20,337 nt of DNA, taken from assembly GCA_023265355.1 (NCBI GenBank), contig JAHFTZ010000003.1:1-20337 (forward strand), given 5' to 3'. Numbering within the stretch: position 1 is the first letter of the stretch; the number at the start of each line of letters is the position of its first letter. Below the pieces are notes generated by a model, which did no database searches, was not told where the DNA came from, and was given only the letters and a program-made list of their open reading frames with translations. Shown piece by piece: positions 1-7,770 of this stretch. The translations under genes and the position numbers were made by a program. The stretch is from Terriglobus sp. GTDB lineage: Bacteria; Acidobacteriota; Terriglobia; Terriglobales; Acidobacteriaceae.

Positions 1-408
1 CGAAACCTGAACCACCTCACCCGCCGATCCCACTTCAAGATGCGGCTTCACTTCGAGCCGGGACTGAATGGTGACTTGCAGGTGATCGATCACGCTTTGC
101 TTGAAGCCGTCGTGCGTGACAGTGAGCGTGTAAACCCCGAGCTTAAGCGGGCTGAAATTAAAGCTGCCATCGTTGCCTGTTTGTAACCGCGCGGTCACGC
201 CGGTCGCCTCTTCACGCAAGAGCAGGTCCGCCGCCGGAATCACGGCTCCCGTTCCATCGGTGACCGTTCCCGCAAGAGATCCGGTATCGACCTGCGCAAA
301 CAGTGTGGACGTTATCGCCACAAACAAAACAGGCGCGAAGGCCAGGCTTAGGAAGCGAAAAAGGAAAGATCGCGTATGGCGACGGCCTTCTGGAGTATGC
401 AATTGCAT
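1..408 (-). CDS. TonB-dependent receptor, N-terminal part (runs off the left edge)
   Basis: The reverse strand is open from an ATG at 408 to the window edge (136 codons, no stop). It starts with a basic stretch (MQLHTPEGRRHTRSFLF), then a hydrophobic signal segment ending ...STLFAQ (about residues 15-39). Next comes a carboxypeptidase-regulatory-like domain beginning QVDTGSLAGTVTDGTGAVIP, with the typical GSFNFSPLKLGVYTLTVTHDGF strand pattern in two parts and ...VKPHLEVGSAGEVVQVS at the edge. This layout is characteristic of the large (about 1000-1200 aa) outer-membrane TonB-dependent receptors abundant in Acidobacteriota, thought to import glycan fragments or other large ligands. The plug and barrel lie outside the window, so the substrate cannot be judged. 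A GAGGA ribosome site lies about 7 bases before the ATG. It could be another secreted protein with the same N-terminal domain. Confidence 0.8.
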   Translation of the reverse strand, partial: MQLHTPEGRRHTRSFLFRFLSLAFAPVLFVAITSTLFAQVDTGSLAGTVTDGTGAVIPAADLLLREEATGVTARLQTGNDGSFNFSPLKLGVYTLTVTHDGFKQSVIDHLQVTIQSRLEVKPHLEVGSAGEVVQVS

Positions 409-640
409 GGGGGTTCCTCGTGCAGGAAATGTGCAGGCGCTACGCGGTGGCGCGAGCTTGGGGGGCGCTGCTTGAGTCTCTGGATGGAAATCAAAAAAAC
501 GCGTAAAACGCGCTTAATTGCTATTGGAGGAGCGGAGAGCTCATCGGCAACAACAACAGGGACAGCAGTCTTCACGGAATAAACGGTCGGAGGCCCATGA
601 AGATCGCATGGCCGAATCTTACATCAAGTGCGCAAAAGAT
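409..640. other. Intergenic region upstream of the receptor, with paired AAAACGCG repeats
   Basis: No convincing gene is seen between the receptor start and the remnant of the COG0523 gene. The stretch should hold the minus-strand promoter and leader of the receptor. It contains two tandem copies of AAAACGCG at 496-503 and 505-512 (9-bp period; CGCGTTTT on the receptor's strand). Short overlapping open frames here have no recognisable protein features. Confidence 0.4.
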
Positions 641-675
641 CCAACAACCGTCGACATAAAAATGAGTCCGCTAAC

Positions 676-783
676 TCTCCACAGCTGCTTCGGCTAACTT
701 TTTGGGCAACGGATGTCTTTCGCAATACTGATCTAAATGTCTTGCCAAAGTAAGCCAGGCATCCGCAAGCAACAAGGAGCTTA
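676..783 (-). pseudogene. Short coding-like remnant next to the GTPase pseudogene
   Basis: Where the GTPase similarity ends, another reverse frame reads in two parts LLLADAWLTLARHLDQY and CERHPLPKKLAEAAVES, then a TAG. The amphipathic, Leu/Ala/charged composition looks like the C-terminus of a real protein rather than random sequence. There is no start codon and I do not recognise the family. It may mark the other side of the deletion or recombination event that truncated the GTPase, or it may be chance. Confidence 0.25.
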
Positions 784-1190
784 GCTGCGTCGATCAGCGT
801 GACCATCTTGTCTAGCCTTGCAACCTCGGAGAGGGACTGCCCGGTTTCATCTACGAAGGTGAAGATCGCTGCGACGGGAAGAGGCTCAGAGATGCCGGTC
901 GATTCGATGAGGAGATAGTCGAATCGACCCTCTCTGGCCAGGCGAGAAACTTCCTGGAGCAGATCGTCACGAAGCGTGCAGCAGATGCAGCCGTTCGTCA
1001 TTTCGATCAGCTTTCTTCTGTTCGGCTGAGTTGCGCGCCGCTCTGCGCGATCAGTTGAGAATCGATGTTGATCTCGCTCATATCGTTTACGATGAACCGC
1101 CACCCGCATGCCAGGACGGTTATTCAAAACATGATTGAGTAAGGTCGTCTTGCCTGCTCAGAGGAATCCAGAAGGAACAGTCTTCGGTAA
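780..1190 (-). pseudogene. Broken COG0523 (CobW/YciC family) GTPase, putative metal chaperone
   Basis: The reverse strand carries clear pieces of a COG0523 GTPase, which inserts or supplies metals (often zinc) using GTP. The pieces are LPKTVPSGFL, then AGKTTLLNHVLNNRPGMRVAV, then IVNDMSEINIDSQLIAQSG, then the metal motif EMTNGCICCTLRDDLLQEV, then YLLIESTGISEPLPVAA and VARLDKMVTLIDAAKLL. They are not in one frame. A TGA (1158-1160) replaces the glycine before AGKTT in the Walker A loop. About one base is gained near 1094-1095 and about one is lost near 1012-1014, restoring the first frame at EMTNGCICC. After DAAKLL the similarity stops, so more than half of the usual 350-400 aa protein is missing. 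No usable start codon remains in frame. This is a nonfunctional remnant, recently decayed since the motifs are well kept. Confidence 0.82.
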
Positions 1191-1207
1191 TCGATGGCTT
1201 AGCTTAG

Positions 1208-1229
1208 CTTCATCATGATAATGATGAAG
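1208..1229. promoter_or_regulatory. Inverted repeat resembling a Fur/Zur-family operator
   Basis: CTTCATCAT at 1208-1216 and ATGATGAAG at 1221-1229 are perfect 9-bp arms around GATA. The site includes TGATAATGAT, similar to Fur-family boxes. It lies directly upstream (minus strand) of the COG0523 pseudogene, a family often controlled by Zur, Fur or similar metal sensors. The regulator assignment is inference; the palindrome itself is direct. Confidence 0.45.
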
Positions 1230-1330
1230 TGTAATCAATAAATTAACGCAAATCCCGGTGGGTGATGAGGTTGGCATGACTTTTTTACTCACCCAAGTAA
1301 TCCATCTCACTTGAGAGTGCGGTCCTCTAT

Positions 1331-1966
1331 CTATCCCACAAGCACGTGCTCGAATTCTTCATATACGGACGTGTAATAAGCGCTCAGAGCATCCGCATGC
1401 GCCTTATTCCCAACATTCGTAAAGTAGGTAAGAGCCATCAGAACAAGCGTCCTGTCTGCCGTAAAGATGCAGAAATTCGCATCGGACTCAAAAGACTCTT
1501 TCTGGGAATCAAGCAGAGCTGCAAGTTTTCCTATCGCCAATCCCATGCCGCCGTGGGTCAAGTCGTCGAGGAAATCAGTATTTGGAAAGTACTTTTTCAA
1601 AAACTTTTCACTTCGGTACAAGCTTTCGATCTCGGTGATCGTATGTGAGAGATCCAACCATCCATCTCTTTTCCCACGCTTGTTCTTGATCGCTTCGATC
1701 CGAGAATCCGGACATTTCATCAACCACATCATGCGCAGAGCGGTTTCTACGAGCGGGCGAAGTAAGGCCTGCGCGCTGGAAGATCTTCCGGCGAGCAGGA
1801 GGTAGCCAATGGAGGCATGGTGCTCTGCAGTAACGTCGAAGACTGCGCCCGTGAGCAGTCTGCGGTAAGAAGGTGCCTCGCCGAAATACCAGTCGCCGCG
1901 GACAACAAAATTACGAAATTCGTTGCTTCTTTTAATATTTCGGAAAAGCGGCCCATGCGTAATCAT
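1331..1966 (-). CDS. Uncharacterised protein, resembling the DUF5677/DUF6988 type
   Basis: A 211-residue protein from an ATG at 1966; an in-frame TAG lies ten codons upstream, and no good ribosome site is visible. It is soluble and mostly helical, with no signal peptide or membrane segment. The segment HASIGYLLLAGRSSSAQALL followed by RPLVETALRMMWLM resembles bacterial hypothetical proteins of the DUF5677/DUF6988 sort, which share an H-x-x-(I/V)-x-x-L-L ... A-L-L-R-P-L-x-E pattern. That assignment is from memory and tentative, and no function is known. It stands alone between a pseudogene and a divergent hydrolase, and its codons look more AT-rich than those of the downstream genes, which fits an acquired accessory gene. 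Confidence 0.65.
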   Translation of the reverse strand: MITHGPLFRNIKRSNEFRNFVVRGDWYFGEAPSYRRLLTGAVFDVTAEHHASIGYLLLAGRSSSAQALLRPLVETALRMMWLMKCPDSRIEAIKNKRGKRDGWLDLSHTITEIESLYRSEKFLKKYFPNTDFLDDLTHGGMGLAIGKLAALLDSQKESFESDANFCIFTADRTLVLMALTYFTNVGNKAHADALSAYYTSVYEEFEHVLVG

Positions 1967-2207
1967 GCGCGTCAGAGTAGCAGGTATGACAACCTATGCG
2001 CACATTTCCGCCCGGCGTCGCACACCCTTGGTCCTAAAGAAGCCTCGCCAAGACCCCTGGATGCGCGGACGCACAGAAAATTTTGTCATTCCGAAAGGTT
2101 CCGGATACTCTTCCACCCTGAGGCTTAACTGTGAATCATCCCAACGTGACTTTGCCCGACAGAAACATCTTGAACGCCATCTTTGTCGTAGTTAAGGTGC
2201 AATTCTC

Positions 2208-3563
2208 ATGACCTTCAGAGGGATCGGACGGACGCTTGTCGTACTTGTTTTTTTAGGGGTAGCCGCACTCCAGGCCCAGTCGGAATCCAACGCCCGAGTC
2301 CCAATTATCTTCGTTCATGGTAATGGGGATGATGCCGCAAAATGGGTGGGCGTTCTTTGGCTTTTTGAAAGCAACGGCTATCCGGCAGACAGGCTCTTCG
2401 CCGTACGCTTTCCCCATCCAAATTCGCGCGCAGACGATACGCGGGATGAGGCCAATCGTTCCTCTACGACGGACGAGGCCGCAGAACTCAGCGCGTTTGT
2501 GACACGCGTACTCATAGAGGCTCACGCACAGAAGGTTGCTCTCGTCGGCAGCAGCCGAGGTGGTCTCACCATCCGCAACTACCTCTTGCATGGTGGCAGC
2601 GGGAACGTAACCTGCGCCATACTCTCGGGCACGCCGAACCACGGTATTCTGGCAACGGACAGGAATGTGGGCGGGGAGTTCAACGGTAAGGGCAATTTCC
2701 TTACGGCTCTCAACGGCGCATCTCCTGATGGTTCGGAGGTGGTCGCTGGCGTCAGGATGATGACTCTCCGCAGCGACAGGCTCGATAAATACGCTCAGCC
2801 GACGGGCATCGCCTTCGGTACGCCGCAGATGGCTACAAACGTCACCTTCGAAGGTCCGGCATTGCGTGGAGCTAATAATATTGTGCTCCCCAGCCTTGAT
2901 CATCGGGAACTGGCCTTCTACCCGCCAGCCTTCGCAGAGATGTACAAGTTCATCACAGGAGCACCGCCTCAACACCTGTCTGTGATACCCGAGGAGCATC
3001 CCACCGTCTCCGGTATGATCACGGGCTTTGAGAACGGGGCATTCACGAATCTTCCTGTGGCCGGCGCACACCTCAGCATCTATCCCATCGATGCTGCAAA
3101 AGGGATCGAGAGTGCAACTCCCGCTTATGAAGTTACGACGAAAGAGGATGGCAAGTGGGGTCCCTTTCAAGCTGCCTCGGCCCAGGAGTACGACTTCGAC
3201 CTGGAGTATCAGGGACGCCATATTCATTTCTACAAAGCACCTATTCCGCGCTCTACCACGCTGCTTAACCTGCGCTTGATGGCCGTGCCTCCTACAGCGC
3301 GATCCAGTTCTTCAGCGCACCAAAGCCAGATCCTGATCGCTCGATCGCAGGGGTACTTCTCCCGTGAGCGCGACGCCGTTCAGATCGACGGGAAGCTCTC
3401 TCCCGACGAACCGGCGGGCTTCCCTCTTCAAGATTCTTTCGTCGCCAAGGTACCGATGGACACAGGTAAGCTTACGCAAGTGACTCTTCGCAACGAAACT
3501 ATTTGGGCTCGTTCCTCTCAAGACTTCTCCAAAGAACTTCCAGTCGTCGATTTTCTGTGGTGA
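2208..3563 (+). CDS. Secreted alpha/beta hydrolase, lipase/esterase-like
   Basis: A 451-residue protein with a signal peptide at residues 1-25 (short basic start, VVLVFLGVAALQAQ). The alpha/beta hydrolase domain begins VPIIFVHGNGDDAAKW (about 31-46), the usual strand plus oxyanion-loop HG motif of lipases. The nucleophile motif is GSSRG, with Ser116 as G-x-S-x-G. Probable acid and base are Asp190 (TLRSDRLDKY) and His232 (SLDHRELAF). Residues after about 255 form a second, beta-rich region including an SGMITGFENGAFTNLPVAGA stretch like a carboxypeptidase-regulatory or invasin-type sandwich. The likely role is hydrolysis of an ester (lipid, polyester or acylated sugar) outside the cytoplasm; the substrate is not inferable. 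A possible ribosome site AAGGTG lies 8 bases before the ATG. It appears to be a single-gene unit. Confidence 0.75.
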   Translation: MTFRGIGRTLVVLVFLGVAALQAQSESNARVPIIFVHGNGDDAAKWVGVLWLFESNGYPADRLFAVRFPHPNSRADDTRDEANRSSTTDEAAELSAFVTRVLIEAHAQKVALVGSSRGGLTIRNYLLHGGSGNVTCAILSGTPNHGILATDRNVGGEFNGKGNFLTALNGASPDGSEVVAGVRMMTLRSDRLDKYAQPTGIAFGTPQMATNVTFEGPALRGANNIVLPSLDHRELAFYPPAFAEMYKFITGAPPQHLSVIPEEHPTVSGMITGFENGAFTNLPVAGAHLSIYPIDAAKGIESATPAYEVTTKEDGKWGPFQAASAQEYDFDLEYQGRHIHFYKAPIPRSTTLLNLRLMAVPPTARSSSSAHQSQILIARSQGYFSRERDAVQIDGKLSPDEPAGFPLQDSFVAKVPMDTGKLTQVTLRNETIWARSSQDFSKELPVVDFLW

Positions 3564-3809
3564 TTCGAAGAGGTCGCCTTGCAAACTACTGACCGAGCTC
3601 GATAGCAAAAATGGCATGGAGTAGACGTGCGATTTGATACATCCTTGCGCGGTCTTTATGCATCGCGGAAGTATGAAGTGTTCGAAAAAGGGCATCACAA
3701 CCCGGTTTTCTTGAAGTGTCGTCCATAGAACGCCCGGGAAAGACCTGGAACCTTTAGAGTAGAGACGAGCGGCCAGTCTGCTACTCATTTTGCGGGGTAT
3801 TCGGGAACG

Positions 3810-6800
3810 ATGGAATTTCATATTGCACGTGCTTTGCGGGATAAGTTCGAGCTTAGCGATCTGCTCTTCTCCTATACCGGCAACGTAATCTTCGGAAACG
3901 TGGCGGCGAGCCGCCGTCTGGCTCAGCAGATGAACGAGGAGCGTGCGGCGCTAAGTGGGTCGAGTTCAGAGCAGGATTTCTCCGCCATCGTGCATGCGGG
4001 ACAGCTCTTTGCCATGGGGCTGATCGATGAATTGTCTCATGTGATCATCGAGCGCTATCGCACGGTGCAGGATCCCGCAGTGCTGGCGGATGCTCTCAAG
4101 TGGTTCGGAAATCGCACATCTCCTGAGGAGCTGGACGAGCTTCTGCTTTCGTTCACGGAGAGCTTTCCAAACGTAGCGATTTACACCGGCCAGATCACAG
4201 AAAAAGAATGGCTCGCTGGATCGAATGAAGGTGTGTCCAACCGAGAGGCTGCTCTTGAAGAACTTCTCCTGCTCTGGCTGGCAAATCAGAATCCCGCATT
4301 CAGACCCTTCAAGCCGCTCTTTGACGACAGCACTCTGAAGACCGGTGTACCGGTGTATCAAAAGTTTGCTGCAGATATCGATGTGTACTTTGAAACCCGT
4401 GTCGAGTTCAGTCCCGAAACGAAGACCCTGCTGAAGGCGCTTCGTGCGCCGATGGAAGCTTCACCCGATTCCCTGAGTGGGCAGCTCGATTTCATCCGCG
4501 AAAACTGGATCGTTCTCCTTGGGCCGGATCTAGGCAATGCACTCAAGCGAACGCTGCTCGCCGTGGATGTACTGCGTGGAGAAGAGATTGCGATCTGGAT
4601 GCAGTTCAATCCGCATGATCGCGGCATGCGGCAGCACAAGCCGGTTGAGTTCGGTGGCAAGGAAGGTTTCTCGGGCAATGAGTACATCGGCTACGAAGAG
4701 TATTGGGAAGAGACTGTCCGTGACGACGGGACGGTAGTACGGCGGAAACGTCTCCGGACCCGCCAGGGTGGACTCGCGGACGGGCAGTACGCGCACGACT
4801 ACCAGGCACCGCTGAACGAATATGAGGCGTTCTCTTCGGATGACGCATGGATGCCCACCGTAGTGTTGATGGCGAAGAGTACGTATGTCTGGCTGGAGCA
4901 GCTCTCCAAGAAATATGGCCGCCATATCTACCGGCTTGATCAGATACCGATGGAAGAGCTGCAGTTGCTGCGCGACCGTGGCGTGACTGGTCTTTGGCTC
5001 ATCGGTCTCTGGGAACGCAGTAAGGCATCGCAGACGATCAAGCGTTTGTTTGGGCAGGCGGATGCAGTCGCATCGGCTTACTCATTGATGGATTACCGGA
5101 TCGCCGAGGATCTGGGCGGCGAGGAAGCCTACGCCCGCCTGCACGCTGCTGCGCAGAGCGTAGGTCTGCGGCTGGCCAGCGATATGGTACCGAACCACAT
5201 GGGGCTTGATTCAACCTGGGTCATCGAGCATCCGGAGTGGTTCTTACGTCGTAACGAGAGTCCCTATCCGGTGTACAGCTTCGAAGGTCCCGATGTTTCG
5301 GCTGACCCACGTGTCGAGATCAAAATTGAAGACCACTACTATGACCGTACCGATGCCGCCGTGGTCTATCGCATGCGCTATCGCGACGGCCATGGACGCA
5401 CGGAGTTCATCTACCACGGCAACGATGGCACGACCTTCGCCTGGAACGACACGGCGCAACTCGATTATTCGCAGGCTGCAGTGCGAGAGCATGTGATTCA
5501 GGTAATTCTCGATGTCGCGCGGCGCTTCCCAATCATTCGCTTCGATGCGGCGATGGTGCTGGCAAAGCGGCACGTGCAGCGCCTGTGGTTTCCGCTGCCC
5601 GGTGTAGGCGGATCGATTCCTTCACGCGCGGAAGATGCGATGACACAGGAAGAGTTCGACCGCATTATGCCGAATGAGTTCTGGCGCGAGGTGGTGGATC
5701 GAGTGCAGGCGGAGGTGCCGGGAACGTTGTTGCTTGCGGAAGCGTTCTGGCTGCTTGAAGGCTACTTCGTGCGGACGCTGGGTATGCACCGCGTCTATAA
5801 CTCGGCGTTTATGGTGATGTTGCGCGATGAAGAGAACGCGGCTTACCGCAGTTATCTGAAGAAGACGATTGAGTTTGATCCGGACATCCTGAAGCGCTAT
5901 GTCAACTTCATGTCCAACCCGGACGAGCGGACAGCGATCGACCAGTTCGGCTCCGGCGACAAATACTTCGGCGTGGCGACGATGATGGCGACCATCCCGG
6001 GTCTGCCGATGTTCGGACACGGGCAGATCGAAGGTTATACCGAAAAATACGGCATGGAGTACAAGCAGGCCAAGATGGACGAGTGGCCGAATGATGATCT
6101 CGTGGCTCGCCACACGAAAGAGATTGCGCCACTGCTGAAGAATCGCGCACTGTTTGCCGAAAGCGAGAACTTTGTCTTCTTCGATTTCTGGACCGAGAAC
6201 GGCGCAGTGGATGAAAATGTCTTCGCCTACACGAACCGACTGGGACAGGAACGGGCGTTGATTCTGTACAACAACGGCTACGGCAGCACGCGTGGCACTG
6301 TACACGTGTCGGTCGCCTCGATGAATAAGTGGACTGGCGACCTATGGCAGCGTTCGTTGAAGGATGCGCTGGCTCTACCGGAGGGGGACGGTTTCTTCCT
6401 TGCTTATCGCGACACGGCGACGGGGCTGGAATACCTGCGGCGCGCAGACGCTTTACGAGACAACGGTCTCACGCTGAACCTTCGTGGGTATCAGTACGCT
6501 GTTCTGCTGCACTGGCGGGAGCTGCGTTCTACGGCTGAGCAGCCGTGGGATCGGCTCTGCGATGGACTCAACGGCGCGGGTGTGCACAGCCTCGACGAGG
6601 CGTTGGTACGGCTCCGTCTGCAACCATTGCACGGCGCGATTCGCCGAGCAGTCGCCTGGGATGCGATCCATGTACTGGCGCCGGAAGAGAAGGAAGGCGC
6701 AGCATCTGAAGCGGATGCCGTGCAGGCTTGGGGATGGCGCGCGAGAGAAGTCTTCGATCGCTGGTCTGAGTTGGAAGGGCACGATACGACGCTAACGGCA

Positions 6801-7658
6801 GACTCTTACATTGCTGCCACGTCCGCGCTGGCTCTTCAGGTGGTGAAGGCGATGGCTGCGGCAAAGGCTGCCCCCGTTCTGTCAGTGCATCCTCCACTCG
6901 AAAGCATGTGGTCTCCGCTGCTCTCTGTAGCGCTTCTGCGTAGCCTGTCGGGGCCGCATGGCAACGTTATTGATCGACTGCAGCTCCGGCCATCCCTCGC
7001 AGAGATCTTTTCGGAGATCGGCATGCAAAGCGAGGATGCCTGGCGCATGGTGGCTCGCGTGCATCTCGCGCTCTCGAACCGCGATCTGCAATCCGCCGCA
7101 TTCTGGGCCGAGGGCGACGTGCAGTGGCTTGCCGCAGTGAACGAACACGAGGGGGTTCGCTACGTGAACCACGAGGCGCTGCAGCAGCTTCTGCAGTGGC
7201 TTACCTTGGTTGCACAAGTCCAGCCAACAGGAACTGTGGCCAATCCAGGGTTTGCCGCGGAAGTTCTCGCGGCTGCACAATCGACGGGCTATCGCTACGA
7301 TGCAATGGTGAAACTCTTGACGGCTAAACCGGTCGCCACAACGAAGAAAGCCGCCTCAAAGATCTCTTCAACCGCAACGACCTCCTCCACCGCAACAAAG
7401 AAAGCGCCAGCCAAAGCTGCAGCAAAAAAAGAAGCAGCAGAAAAGCAGGTTGCGAAGAAGCGTGTGGTCAAGAAACTAGCTGAAACTCTTTCAGCTTTGC
7501 CGGAAGTTCCGCCGGAGGTTCCGCCTGCTGTCGAAAAGGTGGTTCTCAAAAAGCCCGCTGTTGCTGAAGCTAAAGAGGCAGAGACGAAGCCCGCTCCCAG
7601 AAAAAGCGCGTCCAAGAAGTCGGCTGTGAAGGCAGCACCGAAGACGAAAAAGCCATAA
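3810..7658 (+). CDS. GH13 alpha-amylase-family enzyme with a Lys/Ala-rich C-terminal tail
   Basis: A 1282-residue protein, far longer than ordinary amylases. An N-terminal helical region (about 1-355) precedes a GH13 (beta/alpha)8 barrel (about 357-780). The four conserved regions are visible: DMVPNH (Asp458-His463), RFDAAMVLAKRH with nucleophile Asp579, LLLAEAFW with acid/base Glu644, and FMSNPDE with transition-state Asp705. In the last, the usual N-H-D is N-P-D, so the common histidine is absent. A beta-rich C domain (about 800 on, VFAYTNRLGQERALILYNN) and a helical region follow. Residues about 1171-1282 form a disordered, Lys/Ala/Pro/Ser tail (KKAPAKAAAKKEAAEKQVAK, PRKSASKKSAVKAAPKTKKP) like histone H1 or AlgP tails. 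No signal peptide is seen, suggesting a cytoplasmic alpha-glucan hydrolase or transferase. The exact reaction is unknown. The ribosome site before ATG 3810 is weak (GGGAACG). Confidence 0.82.
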   Translation: MEFHIARALRDKFELSDLLFSYTGNVIFGNVAASRRLAQQMNEERAALSGSSSEQDFSAIVHAGQLFAMGLIDELSHVIIERYRTVQDPAVLADALKWFGNRTSPEELDELLLSFTESFPNVAIYTGQITEKEWLAGSNEGVSNREAALEELLLLWLANQNPAFRPFKPLFDDSTLKTGVPVYQKFAADIDVYFETRVEFSPETKTLLKALRAPMEASPDSLSGQLDFIRENWIVLLGPDLGNALKRTLLAVDVLRGEEIAIWMQFNPHDRGMRQHKPVEFGGKEGFSGNEYIGYEEYWEETVRDDGTVVRRKRLRTRQGGLADGQYAHDYQAPLNEYEAFSSDDAWMPTVVLMAKSTYVWLEQLSKKYGRHIYRLDQIPMEELQLLRDRGVTGLWLIGLWERSKASQTIKRLFGQADAVASAYSLMDYRIAEDLGGEEAYARLHAAAQSVGLRLASDMVPNHMGLDSTWVIEHPEWFLRRNESPYPVYSFEGPDVSADPRVEIKIEDHYYDRTDAAVVYRMRYRDGHGRTEFIYHGNDGTTFAWNDTAQLDYSQAAVREHVIQVILDVARRFPIIRFDAAMVLAKRHVQRLWFPLPGVGGSIPSRAEDAMTQEEFDRIMPNEFWREVVDRVQAEVPGTLLLAEAFWLLEGYFVRTLGMHRVYNSAFMVMLRDEENAAYRSYLKKTIEFDPDILKRYVNFMSNPDERTAIDQFGSGDKYFGVATMMATIPGLPMFGHGQIEGYTEKYGMEYKQAKMDEWPNDDLVARHTKEIAPLLKNRALFAESENFVFFDFWTENGAVDENVFAYTNRLGQERALILYNNGYGSTRGTVHVSVASMNKWTGDLWQRSLKDALALPEGDGFFLAYRDTATGLEYLRRADALRDNGLTLNLRGYQYAVLLHWRELRSTAEQPWDRLCDGLNGAGVHSLDEALVRLRLQPLHGAIRRAVAWDAIHVLAPEEKEGAASEADAVQAWGWRAREVFDRWSELEGHDTTLTADSYIAATSALALQVVKAMAAAKAAPVLSVHPPLESMWSPLLSVALLRSLSGPHGNVIDRLQLRPSLAEIFSEIGMQSEDAWRMVARVHLALSNRDLQSAAFWAEGDVQWLAAVNEHEGVRYVNHEALQQLLQWLTLVAQVQPTGTVANPGFAAEVLAAAQSTGYRYDAMVKLLTAKPVATTKKAASKISSTATTSSTATKKAPAKAAAKKEAAEKQVAKKRVVKKLAETLSALPEVPPEVPPAVEKVVLKKPAVAEAKEAETKPAPRKSASKKSAVKAAPKTKKP

Positions 7659-7770
7659 ACCTAAAAGAATGGATTGGCGCGGCTGGGTGTGGAGCAGCAC
7701 GCGCCATTGCATTCTCAACGAGTTTGGAAGAACATTCGGCAAAAAGGATCTTTTGACAGACTCGTTTCGA

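Noticed and set aside
348..575. Minus-strand 75-codon open frame overlapping the receptor start
   Set aside because: It overlaps the well-supported receptor coding region and its leader in another frame and shows no recognisable protein features.
1254..1304. TGGGTGA / TCACCCA inverted repeat downstream of the orphan gene as a terminator
   Set aside because: Seven-base arms are separated by over 20 bases and there is no U-tract following the stem on the right strand.
1923..2195. Plus-strand 90-codon open frame upstream of the hydrolase
   Set aside because: Low-complexity Arg/Ser/His composition, partly antisense to the gene at 1331-1966, and no ribosome site.
2253..3227. Long minus-strand open frame (324 codons) antisense to the lipase-like gene
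   Set aside because: The plus strand has a signal peptide and catalytic motifs; the antisense translation is Cys/His/Arg-rich without any domain, as expected for a shadow frame.
7735..7755. CAAAA...TTTTG hairpin between the GH13 and VOC genes as a bidirectional terminator
   Set aside because: Only five A-T-rich pairs around a six-base loop; too weak to call.
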